Source of the DNA: an uncultured bacterium
GTDB taxonomy: Bacteria; Bacteroidota; Bacteroidia; Bacteroidales; Bacteroidaceae
DNA length: 64,000 bases
Reading direction: 5' to 3'
Assembly: GCA_905216025.1 (NCBI GenBank)
Contig: CAJMSE010000005.1
Span: 62,001-126,000, forward strand
The translations under genes were made by a program, and so were the position numbers. The notes beneath the pieces were generated by a model, which was given only the letters and a program-made list of their open reading frames with translations, searched no databases and was not told the origin of the DNA. The first letter of the stretch is position 1. Each line of letters opens with the position of its first letter. Below, one piece after another: positions 45,097 through 53,177 of this stretch.

Positions 45097-45813
45097 ATGC
45101 CGATGGAGACAAAGAAGAGTGAGGCAGCAGACCTCGAGCGCGGGCGTGTCACGGGATTCCTTCTCGGGCTCGTCTTTGCCCTGTCGCTCCTCTTCGTGGC
45201 ATTTGAATACACCACAGACGACGGCACGGCCGCTTCCGATGGCGATGAGCTCGACAACCTGCTGGCCGACGCTGAGCTGACGCCCGTCAGGACCTATGAG
45301 GACATGGTGGCGCTGACGCCCGTCGCCAAGGCGCCGTCGCTCGACAGGGTGAGGGCGGCCGACGAGGCCGTGACCGACGAGCGGGCCTCCGCCGACGGCG
45401 CTTCGGCTGCCGAGGCCATGGGGCTGCTGCCGTTCGTGCCCTCCGACGACGATGCTGCCACGTCGCTGGCCACTATTCCGCCGCAGGAAGCCGCCAACCC
45501 GCTCAACTTCCGCGTGGTGCGCGAGCTGCCGCAGTTTCCCGGCGGACCGGTGGAGATGATGAAATGGCTCACGCGAAACCTCAAATATCCGCCGTCGGCA
45601 CGCCAGCGTAAGCAGCAGGGCAAGGTGAAGGCGAGCTTCATCATAAACCTCGACGGGAGCATCTCGGACATTAAGATCGTCGAGTCGGCAGGCGCGGCGT
45701 TCGACCGCGAGGCCATGCGCGTGATTCGGATGATGCCCCGCTGGAAGGCCGGCGTGCAGGACGGGAAGCCCTGCCGCACGATGGTGTGTGTGCCGATAGT
45801 TTTCAAACTGTAA
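45097..45813 (+). CDS. TonB-family protein
   Basis: A 238-residue inner-membrane protein. One transmembrane helix near the N-terminus (about 19-36, FLLGLVFALSLLFVAFEY) is followed by an Asp/Ala-rich spacer of about 100 residues and a C-terminal TonB domain (about 143-238). The last contains YPPSARQRKQQGKVKASFII and DREAMRVIRMMPRWKAG. TonB passes proton-motive energy to SusC-type transporters. The usual proline-rich periplasmic stretch is missing. Met3 is an alternative start. The prenyl synthase gene follows after 19 bp. Confidence 0.88.
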   Translation: MPMETKKSEAADLERGRVTGFLLGLVFALSLLFVAFEYTTDDGTAASDGDELDNLLADAELTPVRTYEDMVALTPVAKAPSLDRVRAADEAVTDERASADGASAAEAMGLLPFVPSDDDAATSLATIPPQEAANPLNFRVVRELPQFPGGPVEMMKWLTRNLKYPPSARQRKQQGKVKASFIINLDGSISDIKIVESAGAAFDREAMRVIRMMPRWKAGVQDGKPCRTMVCVPIVFKL

Positions 45814-45832
45814 CAACCTAACAACAATCAAT

Positions 45833-46807
45833 ATGCAGACATCAAAGGAAATACTCGACCTCGTCAACAGCTTCATCGACAGCCTGCCCTACGACCGCAA
45901 GCCCTCGACGCTGTATGAACCTATCAGATATGTGCTCTCGCTCGGCGGGAAGCGCATCCGCCCGGTGCTCATGCTCCTTGCATACAACCTCTATAAGGAA
46001 GACGTGCAGCGCATCCTCATGCCGGCATGCGCCATCGAGACATACCACAACTACACCCTGCTGCACGACGACCTGATGGACAATGCCGACGTGCGGCGTG
46101 GCCAGCCCACCGTGCACCGCAAGTGGAACCCCAACACGGCGATACTCTCGGGCGACTCGATGCTCGTCGTGGCCTATCAGCGCATGGCCATGTGCGATGC
46201 CGACAAGCTGGGACGGGTGCTCGGACTCTTCACCGAGACGGCCCTCGAGATAGGCGAGGGACAGCAGTACGATATGGACTTCGAGACCCGCGACGACGTC
46301 ACGGAAGGCGAATATATAGAGATGATACGCCTGAAGACCAGCGTGCTGCTGGCCTGCGCGGTGAAGATTGGTGCCATACTGGCCGACGCTCCCGCCGCAG
46401 ATGCCGACAACCTGTACATGTTCGGGGAGCGGATGGGCCTCGCCTTCCAGCTTCAGGACGACCTGCTCGACGTCTACGGCGACCCCGCCGTGTTCGGTAA
46501 GGCCATCGGAGGAGACATCACTTCGAATAAGAAGACCTACATGCTCATCAACGCCATGCAGCGCGCCGACAGCCGCCAGCGTGCCGAGCTGGAGCGGTGG
46601 ATAGGCGCAAAGACCTTCGACCGCGCGGAGAAGATTGCCGCAGTGACCGCCATCTACGACGAACTGGGCATCCGCAGCCTGTGCGAGGAGAAGATAGAGA
46701 GCTACTTCCGCGAGAGCGAGGAGTTTCTTGCAAGGGTAGGGGTGCCCGACAGCCGCAAGGCATGCCTGCGCGAGTTCACGGCCAATATGATGAGGAGAGA
46801 GAAGTGA
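45833..46807 (+). CDS. Polyprenyl (geranylgeranyl/farnesyl-type) diphosphate synthase
   Basis: A 324-residue trans-prenyltransferase. The first aspartate motif is DDLMD (79-83) and the second DDLLD (209-213), with GGKRIRP near 39-45 and the TSNKKTY region after the second motif. It extends allylic diphosphates with IPP; the chain length (C15 or C20) cannot be decided by eye. It is a downstream partner of IspH in isoprenoid synthesis. The stop overlaps the tatD start (TGATG). Confidence 0.92.
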   Translation: MQTSKEILDLVNSFIDSLPYDRKPSTLYEPIRYVLSLGGKRIRPVLMLLAYNLYKEDVQRILMPACAIETYHNYTLLHDDLMDNADVRRGQPTVHRKWNPNTAILSGDSMLVVAYQRMAMCDADKLGRVLGLFTETALEIGEGQQYDMDFETRDDVTEGEYIEMIRLKTSVLLACAVKIGAILADAPAADADNLYMFGERMGLAFQLQDDLLDVYGDPAVFGKAIGGDITSNKKTYMLINAMQRADSRQRAELERWIGAKTFDRAEKIAAVTAIYDELGIRSLCEEKIESYFRESEEFLARVGVPDSRKACLREFTANMMRREK

Positions 46808-47577
46808 TGCTGACATGCATAGACACACATACGCATCTCGACGGCACCGAGTTCGACGCCGACAGGGATGAGGTGATAGAGCGTGCGGTGGCCGTCGGGG
46901 TGACGCGGATGTTCGTCCCGGCCATCGACCGCGCATCGTCGCTCGCCGCGCTCGGCCTTGCCCGCCGCTATCCCGGCCGCATCTATGCCATGGCCGGCCT
47001 GCATCCCGAGGAGGTGAACGCCGGTTATGCCGGTGCGCTGGCAGAGCTGAAGCCGCTTCTCCCGGGAGAGTTCATCGCCGTGGGCGAGGTCGGCCTCGAC
47101 TACTACTGGAGCCGTGAGTTCGAGCGCGAGCAGCTCGCCGCCTTCGAGGAGCAGGTGTGCTGGGCGGTGGAGCACCGCCTGCCGCTGATGATTCACTGCC
47201 GCAAGGCGCAGAACGAGATGGTGGCCATGCTCCGCAGATATGAGAAGGAGCTGCCCGGAGGCGTCTTCCACTGCTTCACAGGAAACGAGAAGGAGGCCGC
47301 CGAGCTGCTCCGCTTCGACCGTTTCGTGCTTGGCATCGGCGGCGTGCTGACCTTCAAGAAGAGCAACCTGCCGCAGGTGCTGCCCTCGGTGCCTCTCGAC
47401 CGCATCGTGCTCGAGACCGACAGCCCATACATGGCGCCCGTGCCGATGCGCGGACAGCGCAACGAGAGCGCATACGTGAGGCACGTGCTGAGCCGCATGG
47501 CAGAGTGTTACGGAGTCAGCGAGGAGCGCGTGGCAGAGGTGACTACGGCCACCGCCGAGGCCCTTTTCGGCATCTGA
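46807..47577 (+). CDS. tatD: TatD-family metal-dependent hydrolase (DNase)
   Basis: The start at 46807 overlaps the preceding stop codon (TGATG) and yields the canonical N-terminus MLTCIDTHTHLDG, with metal ligands His8 and His10. Further motifs are GLHPEE, AVGEVGLDYYW, PLMIHCRKA, GVFHCFTGNE and LETDSPYMAPVPMRGQRNES. The 256-residue length is normal. TatD proteins are 3'-5' exonucleases linked to DNA repair and quality control. It is translationally coupled to the prenyl synthase gene. Confidence 0.94.
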   Translation: MLTCIDTHTHLDGTEFDADRDEVIERAVAVGVTRMFVPAIDRASSLAALGLARRYPGRIYAMAGLHPEEVNAGYAGALAELKPLLPGEFIAVGEVGLDYYWSREFEREQLAAFEEQVCWAVEHRLPLMIHCRKAQNEMVAMLRRYEKELPGGVFHCFTGNEKEAAELLRFDRFVLGIGGVLTFKKSNLPQVLPSVPLDRIVLETDSPYMAPVPMRGQRNESAYVRHVLSRMAECYGVSEERVAEVTTATAEALFGI

Positions 47578-47657
47578 CGGCACGGCCGCATGCCCGCCGG
47601 CTTTATTAAAGAAATATAAAAAAGCGTGTAAGATACGCGATTTAGGCAGAAAAAGAA

Positions 47658-47665
47658 TAATTTTG
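47658..47665 (+). promoter_or_regulatory. -7 promoter box (TAATTTTG) for tRNA-Ser
   Basis: TAnnTTTG match ending 16 bp before the tRNA 5' end. No separate promoter is visible between the tRNA and the exbB gene. Confidence 0.6.
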
Positions 47666-47681
47666 CAGCGCATAACGCGAA

Positions 47682-47769
47682 GGAGAGGTGCTCGAGTGGT
47701 TGAAGAGGCACGCCTGGAAAGCGTGTAACCGGCAAAACCGGTTCGCAGGTTCGAATCCTGTTCTCTCCG
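47682..47769 (+). tRNA. tRNA-Ser (anticodon GGA)
   Basis: An 88-nt class II tRNA. The acceptor stem GGAGAGG pairs with TCTCTCC, discriminator G at 47769. The anticodon stem CACGC/GCGTG encloses loop CTGGAAA, giving anticodon GGA. A long variable arm with ACCGG/CCGGT is present, and the T arm carries TTCGAAT. CCA is not encoded. Confidence 0.97.
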
Positions 47770-47796
47770 CTAATAGGAATCAATCAGCTTACAGGG

Positions 47797-48666
47797 ATGA
47801 GAAAATTAATTGCTCTTTATGCAATTATCGGTTTCCTTTTTTTTGTTCAGCCTTGCTTGGCAGGCGCTCAGACGAAGCCGGACACGGTGGAAACAGTGAT
47901 TAAGGACACTTCGGCCGTTGCAGCTTCAGACTCCGTTGACGGCGGCGTCGCAGGCAGCGGGCTTTCAGACGACGGGCTTTCAGACGTGCTCGATGAGGAG
48001 GAAAGCAAGGGATTTCACACTCAGCTTAAGACAAAGTTCATAGAGGGAAACGCCGGTTTCATGGCCCTCGTGGCCCTCGCGCTCGTGCTCGGACTGGCTT
48101 TCTGCATCGAGCGGATAATCTATCTGACCCTTTCGGAGATTAACGCGAAGAAGTTTATGCAGGACCTTGAGGCTAAGGTGGAGGCCGACGACATCGAGGG
48201 CGCAAAGGCGCTCTGCCGCGAGACGCGCGGCCCGGTGGCCTCGATATGCTATCAGGGCCTGGTGCGCATCAGCGAGTCGATAGGCAATATAGAGCGTTCG
48301 GTGGTGTCGTACGGTTCGGTGCAGTCGGCAAACCTTGAGAAAGGATGCTCGTGGATAACCCTGTTCATCTCCATCGCGCCGTCTCTCGGATTCCTCGGAA
48401 CCGTCATCGGCATGGTGATGGCATTCGACCAGATACGCCTCGCCGGCGACATCAGCACCACGATAGTGGCCTCCGGCATGAAGGTGGCCCTGATAACGAC
48501 AATCTTCGGTATCATCGTAGCCCTTATATTGCAGCTCTTCTACAACTACGTGGTGTCCAAGATAGAGCATATAACGTCGCAGATGGAAGAGTCGGCGATA
48601 ACGCTGCTCGACATGATAATGAAGTTCAAACTGAGGCATGATGAAGACGGCAGGGCATCGCTATAG
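47797..48666 (+). CDS. exbB: MotA/TolQ/ExbB proton-channel protein
   Basis: A 289-residue inner-membrane protein. The N-terminal hydrophobic segment (about 5-22) may be a signal peptide, and an Asp/Ser-rich linker follows. Core TolQ/ExbB helices are at about 86-107 (FMALVALALVLGLAFCIERI), 187-208 (LFISIAPSLGFLGTVIGMVMAF) and 225-250. With ExbD it forms the proton-driven motor for TonB or Tol. It starts 27 bp after the tRNA and overlaps the next gene by 29 bp. Confidence 0.92.
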   Translation: MRKLIALYAIIGFLFFVQPCLAGAQTKPDTVETVIKDTSAVAASDSVDGGVAGSGLSDDGLSDVLDEEESKGFHTQLKTKFIEGNAGFMALVALALVLGLAFCIERIIYLTLSEINAKKFMQDLEAKVEADDIEGAKALCRETRGPVASICYQGLVRISESIGNIERSVVSYGSVQSANLEKGCSWITLFISIAPSLGFLGTVIGMVMAFDQIRLAGDISTTIVASGMKVALITTIFGIIVALILQLFYNYVVSKIEHITSQMEESAITLLDMIMKFKLRHDEDGRASL

Positions 48667-49177
48667 CTTGCGGAACACTCCGGCCGACAGGTTCTCGGGG
48701 CGTGTTCTAATGTTGCTCATCGCCATTGCGGTGGCCGTGTTCGGCCTGTTCGCCTTTGTAGGCTTTTCCATGCCATACGAGGAGAACGCCAATTTCAATG
48801 CCCCGCTTTTCACAGACGTTCTTATCTGCTTCATCTATACGCTCGTGTTCATGGCCGTTGCCGTGATGGGCGTGTCGGTGTTCCGCAGCCTGAAGTCGGG
48901 CTCCGGCAGGCAGGGAGCGTCGGCCGGGCTCTCCGGAGCGCACATATCATACGGCATCGCCGCGCTGGTGGCCGTGACGCTTGCCGTCACCTGCCTTCTC
49001 GGCAGCACGGAGCCGATAAGCATAAACGGCGAGAAATACACCTCGGCCGCATGGCTCCGCATCACCGACATGCTGATAAATACTTCCCTCCTGCTCATCG
49101 CGGTGGCCGTGCTGCTGGTCGGCTTCGGCCTGTCGGGCCTCGGCCGGAAGATTCGGAAGGGAACAAAAAGAGCGTAG
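48638..49177 (+). CDS. Predicted membrane protein of the ExbB-ExbD cluster, function unknown
   Basis: A 179-residue protein with four predicted membrane helices (about 23-44, 61-81, 104-122 and 143-165). No enzymatic motif or named domain was recognised. Its 29-bp overlap with exbB and the 3-bp gap to the first exbD suggest a role in the same energy-transducing complex. Small membrane proteins in this position are usual in Bacteroidales exbB/exbD operons. Confidence 0.75.
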   Translation: MMKTAGHRYSLRNTPADRFSGRVLMLLIAIAVAVFGLFAFVGFSMPYEENANFNAPLFTDVLICFIYTLVFMAVAVMGVSVFRSLKSGSGRQGASAGLSGAHISYGIAALVAVTLAVTCLLGSTEPISINGEKYTSAAWLRITDMLINTSLLLIAVAVLLVGFGLSGLGRKIRKGTKRA

Positions 49178-49180
49178 CCT

Positions 49181-49699
49181 ATGTTCAAGAAGCGTTTTCA
49201 CGGCAAGGTACCGGCTCTCAACACCACATCCACGGCAGACATCTCGTTCATGCTTCTCGTGTTCTTTCTCGTCACGACATCCATCGACAGCGACTACGGA
49301 CTGCAGCGCCGGCTCGCCCCCATGCCGGAAGACGGCATGCAGGAAGAGCTCGTGGTGAAGCGCAGTGACATGATGGTACTCGCCATCGACGCGGCCGGCA
49401 CGCTGACATGCGACGGCAAGGAGGTTGCGGCGGAGAAGTTGACGCAGCGCATCGAGACCTTCGTTGAGGGCAACAGGAAAGGTCATGTGATATCGGTCGA
49501 GGTCGACCGCGCCGCCACATACGATGCCTACTTCACGCTACAGGAAGCCATCGTCGCGGCATACGGCAACCTGCGCGACAGATATGCGCGCCGCCGCTTC
49601 GGCAAGCCGTTTGCCGGTTGCACGGCCGATGAGCGATCGGAGGTTGCCGCCCGTTATCCCCAACGCATATCGGAAAGTATGGAAGGAGGCGCGCAATGA
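49181..49699 (+). CDS. exbD: ExbD/TolR-family biopolymer transport protein, first copy
   Basis: A 172-residue inner-membrane protein. The N-terminal cytosolic part leads into a transmembrane helix with the conserved proton-carrying Asp (TADISFMLLVFFLVTTSID, about 17-36). A periplasmic TolR-like domain follows (VLAIDAAGTLTCDGKEV). Its C-terminal 30 residues are an Arg-rich extension. It overlaps the second exbD by 4 bp; the two probably form the dimer that couples ExbB to TonB. Confidence 0.9.
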   Translation: MFKKRFHGKVPALNTTSTADISFMLLVFFLVTTSIDSDYGLQRRLAPMPEDGMQEELVVKRSDMMVLAIDAAGTLTCDGKEVAAEKLTQRIETFVEGNRKGHVISVEVDRAATYDAYFTLQEAIVAAYGNLRDRYARRRFGKPFAGCTADERSEVAARYPQRISESMEGGAQ

Positions 49700-50163
49700 G
49701 TCTGTTCGGCCGTAGGGAGCATGCCATGCCGGGACTGAACACGTCGTCGCTGCCCGACATGATATTCACCGTGCTGTTCTTCTTCATCATCGTCACGACC
49801 ATGCGCGAGGTCGAACTGAAGGTCCGTTACACCGTGCCGGAAGGCCGGCGGCTGGAGCGGCTGACGAAGAAATCCACCGTCACATATATATATATAGGTA
49901 TGGCTGGAGCCAAGGATGCTGCCGGCGGCAGTGCCCCGATGAGGATACAGCTCAACGACAGGATTGCCGAGGTCGACGACATCGCAGACTACATACATGC
50001 CGAACGCTCGCGCATGGCTCCCGAGGACCTCAAGAACATGAAGGTGTGCATCAAGGCAGACCGCTCCGTGCCCATGGGAATGATAGACGATGTGAAGCAG
50101 GAATTGCGCCGTTCGGGCGTCCGCAATATTGTCTATTCAGCCGAATATGCAGACAATTATTGA
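49696..50163 (+). CDS. exbD: ExbD/TolR-family biopolymer transport protein, second copy
   Basis: A 155-residue protein of the same family as the gene before it. The membrane helix NTSSLPDMIFTVLFFFIIVT (about 15-34) retains the conserved Asp21, and the periplasmic domain ends with VCIKADRSVPMGMIDDVKQE and LRRSGVRNIVYSAEY. ATGA overlap with the upstream exbD indicates coupled translation. It is the last gene of the tRNA-exbB-exbD transcription unit; no clear terminator hairpin follows in the 92-bp gap. Confidence 0.9.
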   Translation: MSLFGRREHAMPGLNTSSLPDMIFTVLFFFIIVTTMREVELKVRYTVPEGRRLERLTKKSTVTYIYIGMAGAKDAAGGSAPMRIQLNDRIAEVDDIADYIHAERSRMAPEDLKNMKVCIKADRSVPMGMIDDVKQELRRSGVRNIVYSAEYADNY

Positions 50164-50225
50164 CAATTTATTTTAAAACGAGCAATCTAACTTACGGTTT
50201 TATTGCAGATATCTGATTTTTGTTA

Positions 50226-50233
50226 TATCTTTG
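50226..50233 (+). promoter_or_regulatory. -7 promoter box (TATCTTTG) for the Lrp-type regulator
   Basis: TAnnTTTG match 30 bp before the ATG at 50256, giving a leader of about 20 nt. Confidence 0.6.
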
Positions 50234-50255
50234 CGGCCAAATAAAAGAAATAGAA

Positions 50256-50744
50256 ATGGCAAATCAAAGATTGGACAAACTTGACAAACAGATTCTGCGG
50301 CTCATAGCAGGGGATGCGAGAATACCGTTTCTCGAGGTGGCCCGCGCTTGCAATGTAAGCGGCGCCGCGATACATCAGCGTATCCAGAAACTGACGAACA
50401 TTGGCATCTTGAAGGGCTCGCAGTTCATCATCGACCCTGAAAAAATCGGTTATGAGACGTGTGCGTATATCGGACTGAATCTCCGTAACCCGGAGAACTT
50501 CGACCTGGTGGTTGAGGAACTGAAGAAGATTCCCGAGGTGGTGGAGTGTCATTACACCACCGGCGACTTTGATCTCTTCATCAAGATATATGCCGTAAAC
50601 AACCATCACCTGCTCAACGTGATACACGACAAGCTGCAACCGCTCGGCCTTGCGCGCAGCGAGACCATCATATCGTTCAACACTGCGATAGACCGTCAGC
50701 TCCCGATAGTGGACATTCCGGTGAGCGACGATGAGGCGGAGTGA
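50256..50744 (+). CDS. Lrp/AsnC-family transcriptional regulator
   Basis: The start at 50256 lies just behind the promoter box and gives the normal Lrp N-terminus (LDKLDKQILRLIAGDARIPF). The 162-residue protein has a winged helix-turn-helix at about 5-60 (EVARACNVSGAAIHQRIQKL) and a RAM ligand-binding domain (about 70-145; VVECHYTTGDFDLFIKIYA). Lrp proteins respond to amino acids and form octamers. The C-terminus is slightly acidic. It may control the bcp gene 60 bp downstream or act elsewhere. Confidence 0.94.
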   Translation: MANQRLDKLDKQILRLIAGDARIPFLEVARACNVSGAAIHQRIQKLTNIGILKGSQFIIDPEKIGYETCAYIGLNLRNPENFDLVVEELKKIPEVVECHYTTGDFDLFIKIYAVNNHHLLNVIHDKLQPLGLARSETIISFNTAIDRQLPIVDIPVSDDEAE

Positions 50745-50804
50745 GCCGATGCCATGCCCAAGGCGTGGCTCCGGATTTGCAGATAACGATTAAACACTAA
50801 GGAA

Positions 50805-51254
50805 ATGACAGTAGGAGACAGACTGCCCGAGGTATTGGGCATTGACGAGGAAGGCCGCGAGATAAAGGCTGCCGACTTCAAGGGACGTAAGCTGGTGCTT
50901 TACTTCTACCCGAAAGACATGACATCGGGATGCACCAGTCAGGCCTGCAACCTGCGCGACAACTATGACGGGTTGCGTGCCGCGGGCTATGAGGTCGTCG
51001 GAGTGAGCATCAACGACGGCAAGTCGCATCAGAAGTTCATCGCCAAGAACGAGCTTCCGTTCCATCTTATCGCCGACACGGACCACTCGCTGGCCGAGCA
51101 GTTCGGCGTGTGGGGCGAGAAGAGCATGTACGGCCGCAAGTATTTCGGCACGTTCCGCACCACCTTCATCGTCGGTGAGGACGGCGTCATCGAACGCGTC
51201 ATCGAACCGAAGAAGATTAAGGTGAAGGATCACGCCGCCCAGATACTGGGTTGA
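50805..51254 (+). CDS. bcp: Thioredoxin-dependent thiol peroxidase (Bcp/PrxQ)
   Basis: A 149-residue cytosolic peroxiredoxin. Peroxidatic Cys43 and resolving Cys48 are in YPKDMTSGCTSQACNLRD, the five-residue spacing of two-cysteine PrxQ. Thr40 precedes the peroxidatic Cys, and the conserved Arg lies in FGTFRTTFIVGEDG. It reduces peroxides with electrons from thioredoxin. The length is typical. It ends 63 bp before a strong terminator. Confidence 0.95.
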   Translation: MTVGDRLPEVLGIDEEGREIKAADFKGRKLVLYFYPKDMTSGCTSQACNLRDNYDGLRAAGYEVVGVSINDGKSHQKFIAKNELPFHLIADTDHSLAEQFGVWGEKSMYGRKYFGTFRTTFIVGEDGVIERVIEPKKIKVKDHAAQILG

Positions 51255-51317
51255 AAGGCAGTGAAGGGCAATCCCGAGAGATTGGGATATCAAACAATTC
51301 ATAATACATGTTTAAAT

Positions 51318-51365
51318 AAAGAGGAGTCAAAGCCTGCATAAAACAGCCTTGACTCCTCTTTTTAT
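51318..51365 (+). terminator. Intrinsic terminator after bcp
   Basis: AAAGAGGAGTCAA (51318-51330) pairs perfectly with TTGACTCCTCTTT (51349-51361) around an 18-nt loop, followed by more T residues. The arms are also A/T-flanked on the left, so it may serve transcription from the other side too. Confidence 0.85.
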
Positions 51366-51619
51366 GAAACGTTGAAGTCGCGTATCAACTTCTCATAGAG
51401 TCAGATTAGGAGCGCACAAAGAAATGCCTGATACCTTTCGCAAGATAAGCCGCAGCTTTATGTTGGCAGTTATCTTGTTCGTTATCAATCAGCTTATAAT
51501 AATATTTTGTTAAAATTTCAATTATTCTGTTCCTTTGTTTGCTCGTTTTATTAAAAAGCATTACTTTTGCAATATAATCTCAGCAACCATGTAGTTGAAA
51601 GAGAAACGGGAGCGGCTTT
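51366..51619. other. AT-rich non-coding stretch with an orphan plus-strand promoter-like box
   Basis: Base composition falls sharply here. TACTTTTG (51562-51569) matches TAnnTTTG on the plus strand, but no plus-strand gene follows; it would transcribe into the 3' end of the minus-strand gene at 51620. GGAGC/GCTCC (51609-51613 and 51628-51632) could form a short hairpin at that stop codon. No other feature is seen. Confidence 0.35.
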
Positions 51620-52117
51620 TTAAGTCAGCTCCTTGCTTTTTATATATGCCTCATACTCTTTCAGTAAACGTTCTTTTCGGTTACGGTAAGTTATGAGATA
51701 CGCAGTCCATGGAATCAGGTAGTCAGAACCTTTACGCAACACGACAAGATAGCCCTCTTTTTCGTGAAAGATAAGCACATTGGCCTTGTTGCCACGTTTA
51801 TTTTCCCACACTTTAAGATAAGGGTGGGTAGAGTCGTTTATCAGTGTTGCAGGCCATTTGATGCGTTCCATCCGGCGCAAGTCGGGATTACGGGTTGCCT
51901 CATCTTCACCCTCGGAAGTCATGTGCCAGAAAGTTGCTTCCTTTCCACTTTCCATCGGATGCCTTTTGAGGCCTAAACGAATTCCCCGAAACACCGGCCG
52001 CTTCTCAATAAAGTCTTTCTTGAAGAGCTCATATACTGCTTCCAGGTATGCGTTGAAATCGCCGCCATAATCAGATAGCGTAATCAGTTCCGGCAGTTCA
52101 TAATAATCTTCACTCAT
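51620..52117 (-). CDS. Small protein of unknown function, possible nuclease-like toxin, paired with DUF3800
   Basis: The start at 52117 (MSEDYYELPEL) is preferred because it overlaps the upstream stop by 8 bp; the frame runs 13 codons further. The 165-residue basic protein contains EATFWHMTSEG (about 78-88), RRMERIKWPATLIND and KANVLIFHEKEGYLVVL. A His after an aromatic pair and a following Arg-Trp strand recall compact RelE/barnase-like RNase folds, but I cannot assign a family with certainty. It is very AT-rich relative to the surroundings and forms a two-gene unit with the DUF3800 gene. Confidence 0.6.
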   Translation of the reverse strand: MSEDYYELPELITLSDYGGDFNAYLEAVYELFKKDFIEKRPVFRGIRLGLKRHPMESGKEATFWHMTSEGEDEATRNPDLRRMERIKWPATLINDSTHPYLKVWENKRGNKANVLIFHEKEGYLVVLRKGSDYLIPWTAYLITYRNRKERLLKEYEAYIKSKELT

Positions 52118-52820
52118 ACTTGCTCTTCCAAATAAACAGATTAAACTTGTTCTCACGGTAGAGTGTGTTCGACAGCAGAGTGTAACCGCTTCGCTGTCTG
52201 ATACGTTCTATCAAAGCGAGCTTGGTCTCGCTCCCACTTAATCCGCGGTGAATATACGATATTGCACCGATAAGCAAGTCTGTAAGTCCCATCAGTTCTA
52301 CTTCGTGCGACCTTATCTGCTGTATTCTTCTAATCATATTACGGTTAAAATCGTAATTGCTATTGCATAGCACATCACGTAGTTTGAGAACTTTCTCCTG
52401 GCTGCGGGTATCTTTGATGTCTATGTATACAGCATACTCATAGCCAGGTTCTAAGACAGTCTTCAGCATCTGAAAATATGTCTTGTAATAGAAGTCATCG
52501 TGTGTTTGGTTAAAACGTCCATGATTGAGCTTACGTTTATCAGGGATAACCACCGCCCTAAAATGCAGATAGCTATTGTCAAAGAAGTAATCAATCAGAT
52601 CTATATAAAGTGCCAGCATGGAGGGAGACACTTTATTCCATTTGATTTCGGCGTCGGCTTTTATGCCATGCTCAACTTTTATCTCTCGTATGCGGTCATT
52701 AGCTTCTTTCTTTTTAGCATCGGGACAGAGTATTCCGCCAATCACCATAGCTGTCACATTTACGGGATCATGCTCCAAGTGGCAGCTCTCATCACAATAT
52801 ATATTAAACAGTTCTCCCAT
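52110..52820 (-). CDS. DUF3800 domain-containing protein
   Basis: A 236-residue cytosolic protein. The DUF3800 signature is seen in order: NIYCDESCHLEHD (about 6-18), KADAEIKWNKVS (about 54-65), YAVYIDIKDTRSQ (about 129-141) and LMGLTDLLIGAISY (about 178-191). The conserved acidic residues resemble an RNase H-like metal site. DUF3800 genes are frequent in genomic islands and defence neighbourhoods, but the activity is not established. Low GC content and a 5' region of decayed coding sequence mark it as acquired. It overlaps the partner gene by 8 bp. Confidence 0.85.
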   Translation of the reverse strand: MGELFNIYCDESCHLEHDPVNVTAMVIGGILCPDAKKKEANDRIREIKVEHGIKADAEIKWNKVSPSMLALYIDLIDYFFDNSYLHFRAVVIPDKRKLNHGRFNQTHDDFYYKTYFQMLKTVLEPGYEYAVYIDIKDTRSQEKVLKLRDVLCNSNYDFNRNMIRRIQQIRSHEVELMGLTDLLIGAISYIHRGLSGSETKLALIERIRQRSGYTLLSNTLYRENKFNLFIWKSKYE

Positions 52821-52831
52821 GATTCAGTTCT

Positions 52832-53091
52832 AATTAAATGGTAGTTTCATCTTCTTGTTCTTCTTCTATATCGTCCGTTGCTGGGGCGGCAATGATGTTT
52901 AGATTGTAATTGTTCCCTGTTCAAACTGCTTGTTAAAGCTCTTCTTTTCAAGAATGATTGAGGGTAGTTAAGCTCAGTGTTCCATCGCTTGCGGAGATTG
53001 GCAGAGCAGATGATGAGCAAATGCTGTTAAGTTCTGCTCTGTCACATTCTTCCCTCAGGTCCTCAACTGTTCGATTATTATTGCAAAGATA
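52832..53091 (-). pseudogene. Possible decayed coding remnant with promoter upstream of the DUF3800 gene
   Basis: On the minus strand a box TATCTTTG (53084-53091) starts a 260-bp stretch with no intact ORF. Protein-like fragments appear in different frames: RTVEDLREECDRAELNSI near 53070-53015, ILEKKSFNKQFEQGTITI near 52957-52904, and an acidic end TDDIEEEQEDETTI ending at about 52834. That pattern suggests a frameshifted gene or random AT-rich sequence. The promoter may serve the DUF3800 gene with a long leader. The rest of the gap to 53177 shows nothing. Confidence 0.3.
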
Positions 53092-53177
53092 ATAAATTTT
53101 GTTGATGTTCCCTTATACAGACAGGGTAAAATCATTCCTGACAGACGCGATTGGGTGGGGGAAAGGTAAGTGATGGC

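Noticed and set aside
46597..46806. A 70-codon N-terminal extension of TatD
   Set aside because: It lies wholly inside the prenyl synthase gene in another frame; the conserved TatD start MLTCIDTHTH begins at 46807.
47508..47783. Minus-strand frame across tRNA-Ser
   Set aside because: It is the reverse translation of a tRNA gene, a common spurious prediction.
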